Notes under the pieces: generated by a model
What the model was told of the DNA's origin: nothing
Databases searched by the model: none
What the model saw: the letters and a program-made list of their open reading frames with translations, nothing else
In this document: in pieces, positions 28,340 through 37,116 of the stretch
Layout: each line of letters begins with the position of its first letter
How positions within the stretch are numbered: the first letter of the stretch is position 1
From: Rapidithrix thailandica
GTDB lineage: Bacteria > Bacteroidota > Bacteroidia > Cytophagales > Flammeovirgaceae
Length of the DNA: 64,000 nucleotides
Direction of reading: 5' to 3'
Assembly (NCBI RefSeq): GCF_039710355.1
Contig: NZ_JBDKWZ010000007.1
Span: 186,001-250,000 of the forward strand
Translations under genes and position numbers: made by a program

Positions 28340-29359
28340 ATGACGAATTATACAGCCCTGAAAGAATTTCTTTCTAACCCAAAGAAAATCATTATTTTAC
28401 CTCACCGAAAACCTGATGCGGACGCTTTGGGTTCTTGTTTGGCTTTATCTGCTTACTTAAGAAAAGCCGGACATACCACCACGGTCATTTCGCCCACCGA
28501 CTATCCAAAGTTTTTATTTTGGATGCCTGGACAAAAGGAGGTACTGATCTATGAAAATGGCAAGCAAAACAAAGCCAAAAAACTAATTGAAGAAGCGGAC
28601 TTGGCCTTTTGCCTGGACTTTAATGAGCTCAGTCGCATAGAGCAATTGGGTGAATTAGTGGCCAAAGCCAAGCTCAAAAAGGCTGTAATAGATCATCACC
28701 AAGGCAATATTGATTTTGCCGATTATTATTTGCACGACCCCAAAGCCGCTGCAACGGCCGAATTAGTCTATGACTTTATTCAGTTGGACGGAGGAAGCCA
28801 ACATTTAGACAAAAAAATTGCCGAATGTATCTATGCTGGCATTATGACGGACACCGGTTCTTTCAAATTCCCCAGCACTTCCAGTAAAATTCATCGTATC
28901 ATAGCCGACTTAATGGATTTGGGCATCAACGCCTCCCGCATTCATCGCCTTGTTTATGATACCAGTACTGAAAACCGCCTCCGTTTCTTAGGATACGCCC
29001 TGCACCAAAACCTCACTTTTCTCCCTGAGTTTAAAACCGGGTATTTTGCCCTTTCCAAAAAAGAATTAAAAGAATACAAAACCGAAACCGGTGACACCGA
29101 AGGTCTGGTAAACTATGCACTCTCAGTGAAAGGCATCCGCTTAGCGGCCTTGTTTTCCGAAAAAGAAGGGTTTACCAAAATTTCATTTCGCTCCGTGGGA
29201 GATTTTTCAGTAGCCAAATTAGCCGCAGAGCATTTTAACGGAGGGGGGCATGTCAATGCTGCCGGAGGTATTTATTACAAATCCCTGCAAGAAACGGTAG
29301 ATACATTTGTCAAAATCCTGGAGCAATACAAAGAGGAATTGCATAAAAGTTCCGAATAA
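28340..29359 (+). CDS. DHH-family phosphoesterase, NrnA-like oligoribonuclease/pAp phosphatase
   Basis: NrnA-like proteins degrade short oligoribonucleotides and dephosphorylate 3'-phosphoadenosine 5'-phosphate. The 339-residue protein has the metal motifs HRKPDADALGSCLAL, AFCLDFNE, VIDHHQGNIDFAD (the DHH motif) and TDTGSFKFP, and the DHHA1 domain ends with HFNGGGHVNAAGG. It is cytoplasmic. The length fits the single-domain NrnA group. It is probably monocistronic. Confidence 0.92.
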   Translation: MTNYTALKEFLSNPKKIIILPHRKPDADALGSCLALSAYLRKAGHTTTVISPTDYPKFLFWMPGQKEVLIYENGKQNKAKKLIEEADLAFCLDFNELSRIEQLGELVAKAKLKKAVIDHHQGNIDFADYYLHDPKAAATAELVYDFIQLDGGSQHLDKKIAECIYAGIMTDTGSFKFPSTSSKIHRIIADLMDLGINASRIHRLVYDTSTENRLRFLGYALHQNLTFLPEFKTGYFALSKKELKEYKTETGDTEGLVNYALSVKGIRLAALFSEKEGFTKISFRSVGDFSVAKLAAEHFNGGGHVNAAGGIYYKSLQETVDTFVKILEQYKEELHKSSE

Positions 29360-29668
29360 TTCATGGGCATTCCAACGGAAAATAGGTTTTGAGGTTCTTT
29401 ATTAATTAGAAAAGAAATTCTGATAACATGTTGTACTTGAATGTAAAACCAGAATACGGTTGAATTCAAATCTTAAAATAGCAACCTTAATTTCAATATC
29501 CTCAGTTTTACCATTTATATTCGAATTAGTACTATTATTACCGTCTAAAAAACCGGTTGAACTGTTGATACTGAGAAGGCTACTCTTGTAAGGACAAGCA
29601 TTCAACGTATTCTCAATTGCCAACATGTTCTAAAACCTAATTTCCTTAAAAAAATAAGAAAGTAAGAT
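29360..29668. other. Intergenic region with one doubtful small reverse frame
   Basis: A 74-codon frame on the - strand (29402-29626, starting MLAIENTLNACPYKSSLLSI) is Ser/Asn-rich and has an ATG start. It has no recognisable family, and I do not call it a gene, but it is the only coding candidate in the gap. Confidence 0.3.
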
Positions 29669-30550
29669 ATGAAATTAAGTAATCTACAAATTGTATTGGG
29701 GATCTTGTTCCTCTCTTTAAGTTTAAGCTCCTGCTCTTTGTTTGATAATGAGAATCCGTATGATGAGCAAATGAAAAAAGACCGGAAGATCATTGATCAA
29801 TATATTACAGACAATGATATCAGTGCCACCCGGACTAATTCCGGCCTCTATTACTACAATTTGAACAAAGGCTATGGTACCAAACCCGCTTCCGGAAGTA
29901 TCATGGAGATCAAGGGCGAGCTCTATAAATTAGATGGCACCTTACTGGACGATAGTTTACACCGCGTCTTCCTGGCCGATTACGGCACGCTTACTTATGG
30001 TATCACCGAAGGTTCATTGCTCTTAAATGAAGGAGGTTCGGTAAATTTGATTATCCCTTCAGGCTTGGCCTTTGGTGAAAATTCAGGAAAATACAATGAT
30101 GTGAGTGTAGAAAAGAACACGATCCTTAGGGCTCAAATCGCTCTGCAAGATGTTCGTGACAAAGAAGGGCAGAAGTACTATGAAACAGCAAAAATTGAGA
30201 ACTACTTGCAGGTAAATGAGTACATGGAGTATGAGGTACTGGACTCTGGTGTGTATAAAGTCGTCTTAGAAGAAGGTACAGGCGAAGCTATTGGAGAGGA
30301 TATCTTCCGCTTGAAAGCCAATTATAAAGGGACCTTCCTGGACGGAGAGGAATTTGATAAAGGCCAAAATGCCGATTTCAGAATGCAAGAAGTAATCACC
30401 GGATGGAAAATTGCGCTAAGTAGTATGAAAAAAGGAGAAAGAGCCTTAATTTTGGTTCCCTCTCATGTAGCCTACGGTTTTAAAGGCAATGGAGAGATAC
30501 TACCCTATTCTACTTTGGTATTTGAAATAGAGCTGTTAGAGACTTATTAG
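29669..30550 (+). CDS. FKBP-type peptidyl-prolyl isomerase lipoprotein with two FKBP-like domains
   Basis: The 293-residue protein has a lipoprotein signal ending in LSLSLSSC, so it is anchored to a membrane. Residues 45-165 form an FKBP-like domain with shortened active-site motifs (GGSVNLIIPSGLAFGENS). Residues 180-290 are a second one (YKGTFLDGEEFDKG and GWKIALSSMKKGERALILVP). The first lacks several active-site aromatics and may only bind protein. Similar lipoproteins include GldI of gliding Bacteroidota. Eight bases separate its stop from the next FKBP gene, so the two form an operon. Confidence 0.88.
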   Translation: MKLSNLQIVLGILFLSLSLSSCSLFDNENPYDEQMKKDRKIIDQYITDNDISATRTNSGLYYYNLNKGYGTKPASGSIMEIKGELYKLDGTLLDDSLHRVFLADYGTLTYGITEGSLLLNEGGSVNLIIPSGLAFGENSGKYNDVSVEKNTILRAQIALQDVRDKEGQKYYETAKIENYLQVNEYMEYEVLDSGVYKVVLEEGTGEAIGEDIFRLKANYKGTFLDGEEFDKGQNADFRMQEVITGWKIALSSMKKGERALILVPSHVAYGFKGNGEILPYSTLVFEIELLETY

Positions 30551-30558
30551 TAAAGAAT

Positions 30559-31116
30559 ATGAATGTAAAGTTTTTGTCAATCCTGGCCCTCCTTTTCTCG
30601 GTTTTGTGCTTTAGTGCATGCGATGAAGATGACGAATTTAATTTTGAAGAACAAAGCCAACGAGATGATTTTATCATTCGCGAGTACCTCAATGAAAATA
30701 ATATTCAAGCGAGCAAAAGTGAGTTAGGAGTTTATATGGAAGTCCTTCAAGGACCTGGAGGGGCCGCCCCGGAGGCAACAGACCTTGTGAAGGTGCATTA
30801 TGCGGGTAAGGTGCTGAACGGCCACCAATTTGATAACTCTTACTACCGAGAGGAGCCTTTTGAGTTTCAAGCAGGTAGTGGTCTGATCGTTAGCAAATAC
30901 AACGATGACGATGAGCCACAATTTAGTGGCTCGGTAATTCCCGGGTGGATTGAAGCCATACGATTGATGAAACAAGGAGAGAAAGCCCGTTTCTACATAC
31001 CTTCTGGCTTGGGATATGGCCAACAAGGCCAAACCACCCAACAAGGTGTGAGGGTCATTCCTTCCAATGCCGTTTTAGTGTTTGAAATAGAATTACTCAG
31101 TATTAAGAGTTTATAG
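30559..31116 (+). CDS. FKBP-type peptidyl-prolyl isomerase lipoprotein
   Basis: A 185-residue lipoprotein (signal ending LCFSAC, acidic stretch DEDDEFNFEEQ) with one FKBP domain. VKVHYAGKVLNGHQFDNSY and GWIEAIRLMKQGEKARFYIP match the canonical fold, and LGYGQQGQ plus IPSNAVLVFEIELL complete it, so it looks catalytically competent. It should help fold exported proteins. It lies eight bases after the double-FKBP gene and is followed by a strong terminator. Confidence 0.92.
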   Translation: MNVKFLSILALLFSVLCFSACDEDDEFNFEEQSQRDDFIIREYLNENNIQASKSELGVYMEVLQGPGGAAPEATDLVKVHYAGKVLNGHQFDNSYYREEPFEFQAGSGLIVSKYNDDDEPQFSGSVIPGWIEAIRLMKQGEKARFYIPSGLGYGQQGQTTQQGVRVIPSNAVLVFEIELLSIKSL

Positions 31117-31135
31117 ACCTGTTCAAAAGATTTTA

Positions 31136-31185
31136 AAAGGGTTAAGTATCGAGGAAGCCTTCCTGCTACTTAACCCTTTATTTTA
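31136..31185 (+). terminator. Terminator of the FKBP operon
   Basis: A 13-base perfect stem AAAGGGTTAAGTA / TACTTAACCCTTT with an inner AGGAAG/CTTCCT pairing, followed by ATTTTA. Confidence 0.88.
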
Positions 31186-31214
31186 TCTATCGTTTTCAAA
31201 TAATTCATTCACAG

Positions 31215-31793
31215 ATGAAAAAAATCTGCTTTGCTACCAATAACCCCAACAAACTACGAGAAATTCGCCAAGCCCTGGAAGGGCATTTTAACGTAGTAGG
31301 GATGCAAGAGATAGGGTGTACCGAAGACATACCGGAGCCTTACGATACTTTGGAAGAAAACTCAAATGCAAAGGCGGTTCATATTTGGGAAAAATTTCAA
31401 ATTGACTGTTTTGGCGATGACACCGGTCTGGAAGTAGAAGCCTTGAACAACGCCCCCGGTGTACTGTCAGCGCGCTATGCAGGTGAACAAAAAGACAATA
31501 ATGCCAATATCCGGCTGCTTCTGAAAAATTTAGCCGGGAAACCCCACCGGAAAGCCCGTTTTCGCACCGTCATCACCTTGTACTTACAAGGTAAAAGCCA
31601 TCAGTTTGAAGGCATCGTCAACGGACATATTACTGAGGAACTTCGAGGAGAAGAAGGCTTTGGCTATGATCCCGTTTTTGTACCGGAAGGGCATACCCAC
31701 ACCTTTGCGGAAATGAGCCTGGAAGAAAAAAATAAAATCAGCCATCGCGGAAAAGCCGTGCAACAGCTGATTTCATTTTTGAAAAATGTTTAA
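31215..31793 (+). CDS. rdgB: XTP/dITP diphosphatase (RdgB/HAM1)
   Basis: RdgB hydrolyses non-canonical purine triphosphates to keep them out of nucleic acids. The 192-residue protein has CFATNNPNKLREIRQAL, DDTGLEVEALNNAPGVLSAR and GEEGFGYDPVFVPEG, the classic HAM1 signature blocks, and ends with a SHRGKAVQQL helix. Length and start are normal. It lies 30 bases after the FKBP terminator and is convergent with a DUF4926 gene. Confidence 0.95.
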   Translation: MKKICFATNNPNKLREIRQALEGHFNVVGMQEIGCTEDIPEPYDTLEENSNAKAVHIWEKFQIDCFGDDTGLEVEALNNAPGVLSARYAGEQKDNNANIRLLLKNLAGKPHRKARFRTVITLYLQGKSHQFEGIVNGHITEELRGEEGFGYDPVFVPEGHTHTFAEMSLEEKNKISHRGKAVQQLISFLKNV

Positions 31794-31830
31794 TCGCAGC
31801 AAATAATATTTTTGAGAAAAGAGAGGGAGC

Positions 31831-32067
31831 TTAAGCCTTCTCTTTTTCTTTTGTACTACTAGAACTCACATAGTGCAGTTTTAGCAGATCGTGTTGCTCT
31901 ACAGCCATCTCGATAGAAGCACTCCTCGTATAGTCAAACTTCACTTTGTACACATCCGAATACAGTTTTTTTACAATGGTACCTACCTGTCCTTTGTGTA
32001 GATCTCTGGCAGGAATATCCTTTAACAATACTACCCTTTGATTCGATAAAATAGGTTGTTGTTTCAT
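31831..32067 (-). CDS. DUF4926-like small protein
   Basis: The 78-residue protein matches the DUF4926 pattern: RVVLLKDIPARDLHKGQVGT is its start and AVEQHDLLKLHYV the end of a small SH3-like barrel. These proteins often occur beside toxins or in variable regions, and their role is unknown. The last codons overlap a hairpin at 31815-31848 that may terminate both this gene and rdgB. The tail KEKEKA is low complexity. Confidence 0.78.
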   Translation of the reverse strand: MKQQPILSNQRVVLLKDIPARDLHKGQVGTIVKKLYSDVYKVKFDYTRSASIEMAVEQHDLLKLHYVSSSSTKEKEKA

Positions 32068-32418
32068 TGCCCATAAACTTGATTAAGTAAAAAAAAGATG
32101 ATGACTCGTTGACAGCTAAAAAGTAGTAGTTTCATACACAAAGTTGTGAGCCTTGTGATTGAAAGATTTAAGTAGTAGTTTTTTTCTAAGAATCGCTTTA
32201 TTGCGTCCGTCAACTATAAAATTAGGAGCTTATTATGCAAAATTAAATGATTATTTTATTAAGATAAAAGTGATTTTCATCATAAATTTACAGCTTATAT
32301 AAAGGTACCTAATTGCTAGTAAATTTACCACCATCAAGTACACTTTGTTATTAACATTTTCAGTATCAATCAAAATTATTTTTTCCTTTTTAGGCTCTTT
32401 GTACAAAATCTATTTACT
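32068..32418. other. AT-rich intergenic region
   Basis: About 350 bases between divergent genes; no supported gene, hairpin or repeat. Confidence 0.45.
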
Positions 32419-32892
32419 ATGAAATTCATCCCCTTCCTTTTTTACTTAATTATCTTGTTTTCGACCGGGTGTAAAAAACCAAGTACCCACAAAGCACAGT
32501 ACCTTCAGGGAATTGAGGGACAAGTCATTTGGAAAGAGGGAAATTTTATGCCGGGTCCGGCACCCAGACCGGGTGAACCAAGCAAAAAACAGAAGACTCA
32601 GGGGGTAGAACGGGAAATTCTGATATATGCACTCACTCAGTTAAAACAGACTCAAAGAAAGGGAGCATTTTTTACTCAGGTATCTACCGAGCTTATCAAA
32701 ACGGTTAAGAGCGATACGGAAGGAAGGTTCCGGGTCGGTTTGCCAGCCGGGCAATACTCTGTATTCGTAAAGGAGGAGCAAGGACTGTATGCCAACTTCT
32801 TTGATGGAAAAGGGCATATTCACCCTATAGAAGTAAAAGAAGGAGAATATACCACAATCCAAATTACAATAGACTACAAGGCGGCCTATTGA
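32419..32892 (+). CDS. Small lipoprotein with a carboxypeptidase-regulatory (prealbumin-like) domain
   Basis: A 157-residue lipoprotein: signal ending LFSTGC, then a single beta-sandwich domain. QGIEGQVIWKEGNFMPGP and TDTEGRFRV-like spacing (KSDTEGRFRVGLPAGQYSVF) are typical of carboxypeptidase D regulatory-like domains; a Pro/Lys-rich insert sits between the first strands. It ends with the strand TTIQITIDYKAAY. It probably sits at a membrane surface. The 3' end overlaps the convergent DJ-1-like gene by 7 bases. Confidence 0.82.
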   Translation: MKFIPFLFYLIILFSTGCKKPSTHKAQYLQGIEGQVIWKEGNFMPGPAPRPGEPSKKQKTQGVEREILIYALTQLKQTQRKGAFFTQVSTELIKTVKSDTEGRFRVGLPAGQYSVFVKEEQGLYANFFDGKGHIHPIEVKEGEYTTIQITIDYKAAY

Positions 32893-33446
32893 GGGGTCAA
32901 TTGGTTTTCGCCTCTTTGTTTATTTCTGATCAAACAATCGATATATGTTTTCATATATTTCGGTAAATCAGGCTGCCGCTGGCTACTTACCAAATTGCCT
33001 TCTACTACTACGGCATCATCTTGCCAGTTGGCTCCGGCATTTTCCATATCTTCTTTAATAGACAAGGCGCTGGTAACGGTACGACCATTTAAAATCTTGG
33101 CCGATATCAGAACCGAACCTCCATGAGAAAAGTGGCCGATAGTTTTGTTTAACGCATCCATATCGTGAACAAATTTAATCACATGGCCAAACCTGCGAAG
33201 CTTATCCACGGCCCACCCACCTGGGATCAACACACCATTGTACTCATGGGGATCCACTTCTTCAAACGCAAAGTCGGTCAGTGCCGGCACTCCATGTTTA
33301 CCATAATACGCCTTGCCTGCTTCCTCCCCTGCCAGGTAAACAAAAGCTCCTTCTTCTCGCAGCCTCAACACCGGATACCATAAACTGAGATCATCAAATT
33401 CATTGTGTACAAATGTAAGAATACGGGTTCCTTCCAGTCTGCTCAT
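32886..33446 (-). CDS. DJ-1/PfpI family protein with Ser in place of the nucleophilic Cys
   Basis: The 186-residue protein has the DJ-1/PfpI flavodoxin-like fold: GTRILTFVHNEFDDLSLWYP, then VYLAGEEAGKAYYGKHGV, then NGVLIPGGWAVDKLRR, which is the family's PGG loop. The nucleophile elbow usually reads A-x-C-H-G, but here it is GHFSHGGS, so the Cys is replaced by Ser. Protease or deglycase activity is therefore doubtful. The conserved C-terminal blocks GRTVTSALSIKED and NWQDDAVVVEGNLVSS remain. It is cytoplasmic and convergent with the lipoprotein gene. Confidence 0.88.
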   Translation of the reverse strand: MSRLEGTRILTFVHNEFDDLSLWYPVLRLREEGAFVYLAGEEAGKAYYGKHGVPALTDFAFEEVDPHEYNGVLIPGGWAVDKLRRFGHVIKFVHDMDALNKTIGHFSHGGSVLISAKILNGRTVTSALSIKEDMENAGANWQDDAVVVEGNLVSSQRQPDLPKYMKTYIDCLIRNKQRGENQLTPQ

Positions 33447-34333
33447 AAGTTCAATTTTTCTTTAATGTTCAGATTTAACTTTGAAAAATACAACAGTTCC
33501 CACAAATATTTTCGGGGATTTGCCGGAACTCTACTGAGAATCAGACGGATTAAAATCTTTGGAAAGGTACTTCCCGGATAGGACCTGAGGAGGAGGATGT
33601 AAAAAAGCTCCACAAAATGCAGAGCTTTTTCATTACTAAACCAAATAATCCTTTTAATTGACAGGGGTATTATTATCCCTTGTCACTACTAATAACCAAA
33701 ATCTTACATAATTGATTTACTTTTTTTTATTTTTTTAAATATTTTTTAGCATTTCTCTTTTTTTAAGCATTTTTTAGGACTTTTACAAGATAAAATAGTC
33801 TCATTCCCTTAGTATTACTCCGTGATATCGTATTCCCTTTTGCTTTTTGATTCGCTTTTATACGTTTTTCCACTGAAATTTCTATAGCTTTGGTTAAAGG
33901 CAGTGCCAGCCCCATTCACCTAAAATTCCATAATCAAAGCGCTATTTTGGAGAATTCATTTAGAAATAGCACCTGGTTTCATAGCTCAAAAAAGTCGACA
34001 AATAACCGGATATTACATAAAAGCAATTTTACCCAAAGTATCATTAAGAACTTTAAATACCTATTAATAAGTATAAATCAACTTTCTAAAATAGATAATT
34101 ATTCCTATCTTGAAACAAAGGTAGTATTAGTATACAACTTAAATTGATTACTCATTTTACCCGGTATCATTTACCTTTTATTAGTTACACTAGCAAAAAG
34201 GCACTCCTACAATCAATACAAATCCCCTTTAATGTAAGTCACAATGCATCAGCCCTTGTAAGGAAAGGGCAAATGACAGACACTTAAAATACTACGGCAA
34301 AATATTTACTAAACAAGACTATTCCCATTACTC
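33447..34333. other. Long gene-poor AT-rich region
   Basis: Almost 900 bases without a supported gene. The frame at 33890-34147 starts with TTG and has random composition, so it is rejected. The region includes a - strand terminator at 33601-33630 with no obvious gene upstream of it, which hints at an unannotated reverse transcript. Very T-rich tracts occur at 33720-33780. Confidence 0.5.
33601..33630 (-). terminator. Orphan hairpin with - strand T-tract
   Basis: Stem AAAAAGCTC / GAGCTTTTT; on the - strand the stem runs into TTTTTTACATCC. No reverse-strand gene ends here. It is preceded on the - strand by the 17-base word AAGGATTATTTGGTTTA that also precedes the hairpin at 37258. Confidence 0.6.
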
Positions 34334-34573
34334 ATGGATCATTTCGACAATTTACCTCTCTCGGAAAAGGCAAATTTGCTATTCTCATTTGCCGATTACC
34401 TTACCAGTGAAACTTCTCACGGTATATGTTCCAGTTATTACTTGATGGATGGGGATTTGATAGAGGTGAAATACAAAACCTCTGATAACTGCATTCTTCG
34501 GATCTCAAGAATTGAAAACCTTGACACACTCTATAAAATATTTCAGGATGTGGATATCAATGGTCTTCACTAG
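34334..34573 (+). CDS. Small conserved hypothetical protein
   Basis: The 79-residue protein starts MDHFDNLPLSEKANLLFSFA. This opening recurs in short Bacteroidota proteins of unknown function as far as I recall. The second half, LIEVKYKTSDNCILRISRIE, is beta-rich. There is no signal peptide. It stands alone with the next gene nearly 190 bases downstream. I cannot assign a role; calling it a gene rests on composition and the familiar N-terminus. Confidence 0.6.
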   Translation: MDHFDNLPLSEKANLLFSFADYLTSETSHGICSSYYLMDGDLIEVKYKTSDNCILRISRIENLDTLYKIFQDVDINGLH

Positions 34574-34762
34574 GCAAATAGCTTCACCCTCTCTTCTTTC
34601 ATCCGGGGCATTGTAATAGATGCCCCCTTTTCTTTTCAAATGCCAATCACCTGGAATTGTTAACAATAACAGTTTATTTTTTAGAAAAATCCTACTGAAC
34701 TTTCCTCCGGCACCATTAGTTTTGCAAGTAAAAGGAAACCCATCAAACAGAAGAGAGAAATT

Positions 34763-34948
34763 ATGTTTACAGCAATAATAGGAATCAGCTTTATCGCCTT
34801 GTTTTTCATCCTGATGAGCGTGCGGTTAATATTCTTAAAAAAGGGGGAATTCAAAGGTACTTGTGCCTCACAAAGTCCTTTTTTAAATAAAGAAGGGGCA
34901 ACTTGTGGCATGTGTGGCAGGACTCCGGACCAGTGTGAAAACAAATAA
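34763..34948 (+). CDS. Small membrane protein resembling NqrM (DUF539)
   Basis: The 61-residue protein has one N-terminal membrane helix (MFTAIIGISFIALFFILMSV) and a short Cys-rich tail with four Cys: GTCASQ, ATCGMCG and QCENK. Four Cys after a single helix recall NqrM, the maturation factor that delivers iron to the Na+-translocating NADH:quinone reductase. No nqr genes are in the window, so the match is tentative. The reverse-strand frame at 34681-34944 covering the same DNA is rejected because it lacks such features. It lies 72 bases before the DUF368 gene. Confidence 0.7.
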   Translation: MFTAIIGISFIALFFILMSVRLIFLKKGEFKGTCASQSPFLNKEGATCGMCGRTPDQCENK

Positions 34949-35020
34949 CCTTCCTCACTTTTTTCAGAATGTTCTCTACTTTTTCCCGAAACAGGTAAAG
35001 TGCACTATACTCCATTTTCG

Positions 35021-35956
35021 ATGAAATCAAAAATCACCTTATTTTTAAAAGGCGCAGCTATGGGTGCCGCAGATGTAGTACCAGGCGTTTCCGGCGGTAC
35101 CATTGCATTTATTACGGGTATTTACGAAAGGCTGATTCGCGCGATCAAATCGGTAGACTTCACTACCTTACAGCTTTTATTGAAATTCCGTTGGAAAGAA
35201 TTTTGGCAACATATTGACGGTACTTTTTTGGTCACACTTTTTGCCGGCATACTTACATCTGTGGCCTTATTGTCCAGGATCATCCTTTATTTGCTCAACA
35301 ATTATTCGGAGCTCTTGTGGTCTTTTTTCTTCGGATTGATCATCGCTTCGGCTTTATTGATCGCTAAGAAAATCAATAAATGGAGCCTCCCGGCCGTTAT
35401 TTCCTTCTTCATAGGCGCCTCGATCGCTTACTACATAACGGTGGCGACCCCCGGTCAAACGCCTGAAGAGATATGGTTCATCTTTCTCTCCGGAGCAATC
35501 GCGATTTGCGCCATGATATTACCGGGGATTTCAGGTAGCTTTATCTTATTGCTTTTGGGCAAATACGAATTCATCATGCAAGCAGTAAAGCAATTTAATA
35601 TATGGGTCATTGCCGTGTTTGCCACAGGTTGCGCATTTGGGTTATTATCCTTTTCCCATATCTTGAATTTCCTCCTCAAAAAATACCATGATTTAACTGT
35701 AGCCCTACTCACAGGATTTATGGTAGGCTCTTTAAACAAGGTCTGGCCTTGGAAGCAAACTGTCGAAACATTTATAGACAGGCACGGTGTGGAAAAACCA
35801 TTGGTACAAATTAACATAAGCCCCTTAAACTACGAAACCATCACTGGCCATCCGGCTTATTTGCAATGGGCTGTACTATTGGCCATCGGGGGCTTTGCCT
35901 TGGTTTATTTGATAGAGAAATTTTCCGGACATAATACGGAACCTCAAGGAGCATAG
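35021..35956 (+). CDS. DUF368 family membrane protein
   Basis: Starting at ATG 35021 the protein has 311 residues and about eight membrane helices. LKGAAMGAADVVPGVSGGTI and the second GAIAICAMILPGISGSFILLL are the paired inverted-repeat signatures of DUF368. Members have been linked to undecaprenyl-phosphate recycling (the PopT group), so a lipid-carrier flippase role is plausible. I prefer this start because it begins directly at the family N-terminus. The 3' end overlaps the convergent Nudix gene by 13 bases. Confidence 0.9.
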   Translation: MKSKITLFLKGAAMGAADVVPGVSGGTIAFITGIYERLIRAIKSVDFTTLQLLLKFRWKEFWQHIDGTFLVTLFAGILTSVALLSRIILYLLNNYSELLWSFFFGLIIASALLIAKKINKWSLPAVISFFIGASIAYYITVATPGQTPEEIWFIFLSGAIAICAMILPGISGSFILLLLGKYEFIMQAVKQFNIWVIAVFATGCAFGLLSFSHILNFLLKKYHDLTVALLTGFMVGSLNKVWPWKQTVETFIDRHGVEKPLVQINISPLNYETITGHPAYLQWAVLLAIGGFALVYLIEKFSGHNTEPQGA

Positions 35957-36438
35957 TAAAAATACCCTCGCATAGTCAACAGTTCTTCAAGGCTTTGACA
36001 ATGGTGAAAAATATTATGTACAGCTACCTCAGGTAAGGCTTTGATTTCTTGAAAGGAAAGAAAGGCAACTTTTTGAATAATTTGCTCATTTGCTTTCATT
36101 TCAGGATCAATGCCCTGCTTGAGTTCCCCCCCGGTAATTTCTACAGAAAAAAATAATTCCACGGCATGTAAAGGCTTTTCCATAAACTCATTGACAAATA
36201 AAAAATCCTTTACTGCGATATTATAACCGGCTTCTTCCAAGAACTCCCTTTCCAACGCCCGTGCTGATGACTCGCCAAACTGCACTCCTCCCCCGGGAGG
36301 TGCCCAGAAATACCCTTCTTTGCCCGGGTACGCATGTTTCACCATTAACACCTGTGAACCTTGGGTACAAATTCCACAAACCCGGCTTCTCAATCTATGC
36401 CCGAAGGTAGTGATAATGGATTTTTCTTGTTGAGTCAT
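35944..36438 (-). CDS. Nudix hydrolase
   Basis: The 164-residue protein contains a complete Nudix box, starting GGGVQFGESSARALEREFLE and ending EAGY (G-x5-E-x7-R-E-x2-E-E-x-G). RVCGICTQGSQVLMVKHAYP and GYFWAPPGGG precede it. It hydrolyses a nucleoside diphosphate linked to another moiety; the substrate is undetermined. Cytoplasmic. Convergent overlap with the DUF368 gene leaves no room for a terminator between them. Confidence 0.92.
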   Translation of the reverse strand: MTQQEKSIITTFGHRLRSRVCGICTQGSQVLMVKHAYPGKEGYFWAPPGGGVQFGESSARALEREFLEEAGYNIAVKDFLFVNEFMEKPLHAVELFFSVEITGGELKQGIDPEMKANEQIIQKVAFLSFQEIKALPEVAVHNIFHHCQSLEELLTMRGYFYYAP

Positions 36439-36510
36439 GAATCTTTTAATATTCCACTAAAAAAGTGTAACAACACTCACAAAACAGGATGATGACACTT
36501 GAAAATATAC

Positions 36511-37116
36511 TTAATTAAATAGTTTTTCGATTAGCTCGTCAAAGTCTTTTGCTTGCGAGTAATTTCTTCCGGCATAAACATTAGCCATTAACTTGATATA
36601 GTTTGGCTTTTGGTTAATTAAAATATACTCCAACAAAATATTTCCATACATTTGGTTCAGTACCTGACCGGGCTCAAAGGCTGCGGGAGTAGGTTTCAAA
36701 TAATGTTTCTCCACCGTTTTCACGGCATTTTCCTGATCGTAAAGTTTCCGGTCAGAAACACTTAACCGGTACCCCAAGGAAGTGACTTTATCGCGCAACA
36801 AGTCGAATAAATGTTGAAATGCCATATGCTCCCAAGGCTCCTGATAGTAAATAGCCAAACCGTTAGAGTAAGGTGTGTTATAAATATTCACATGAGGATC
36901 TAAAGAGCTTGCTTGTTTTTTCTCCGCTTGATATGCCTGGTATATATGAGATAACAAAGGTTGGTGTTCCTGCCCTTGAAGCCATTTAAAATAAGCTCCC
37001 CGTTCAGAAATATTTCGATTAATAAGTTCCGAATGATAAGGCAAAGCAGCACTTTTTCCTTTATTTTTTCCGGAAAACAAACGCTTAAAGATTTGCTCAA
37101 AAAATGTCATATCCAT
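36511..37116 (-). CDS. Hypothetical protein
   Basis: About 201 residues from the ATG at 37116 (a second ATG lies two codons on). It is soluble, has no signal peptide, and is mixed alpha/beta with a central helical region AYQAEKKQASSLDPHVNIYN. GYRLSVSDRKLYDQENAVKT and KPNYIKLMANVYAGRNYSQA are its best-formed segments. I do not recognise a family. It stands between the Nudix gene and a gene-poor region. Confidence 0.7.
   Translation of the reverse strand: MDMTFFEQIFKRLFSGKNKGKSAALPYHSELINRNISERGAYFKWLQGQEHQPLLSHIYQAYQAEKKQASSLDPHVNIYNTPYSNGLAIYYQEPWEHMAFQHLFDLLRDKVTSLGYRLSVSDRKLYDQENAVKTVEKHYLKPTPAAFEPGQVLNQMYGNILLEYILINQKPNYIKLMANVYAGRNYSQAKDFDELIEKLFN

Noticed and set aside
33890..34147. Frame of 85 codons starting with TTG
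   Set aside because: Ser/Asn/Lys-rich, no ATG start, no family or RBS, in an AT-rich gene-free stretch.
34681..34944. Reverse-strand frame of 87 codons
   Set aside because: It is antisense to the NqrM-like gene, which has the better coding features.
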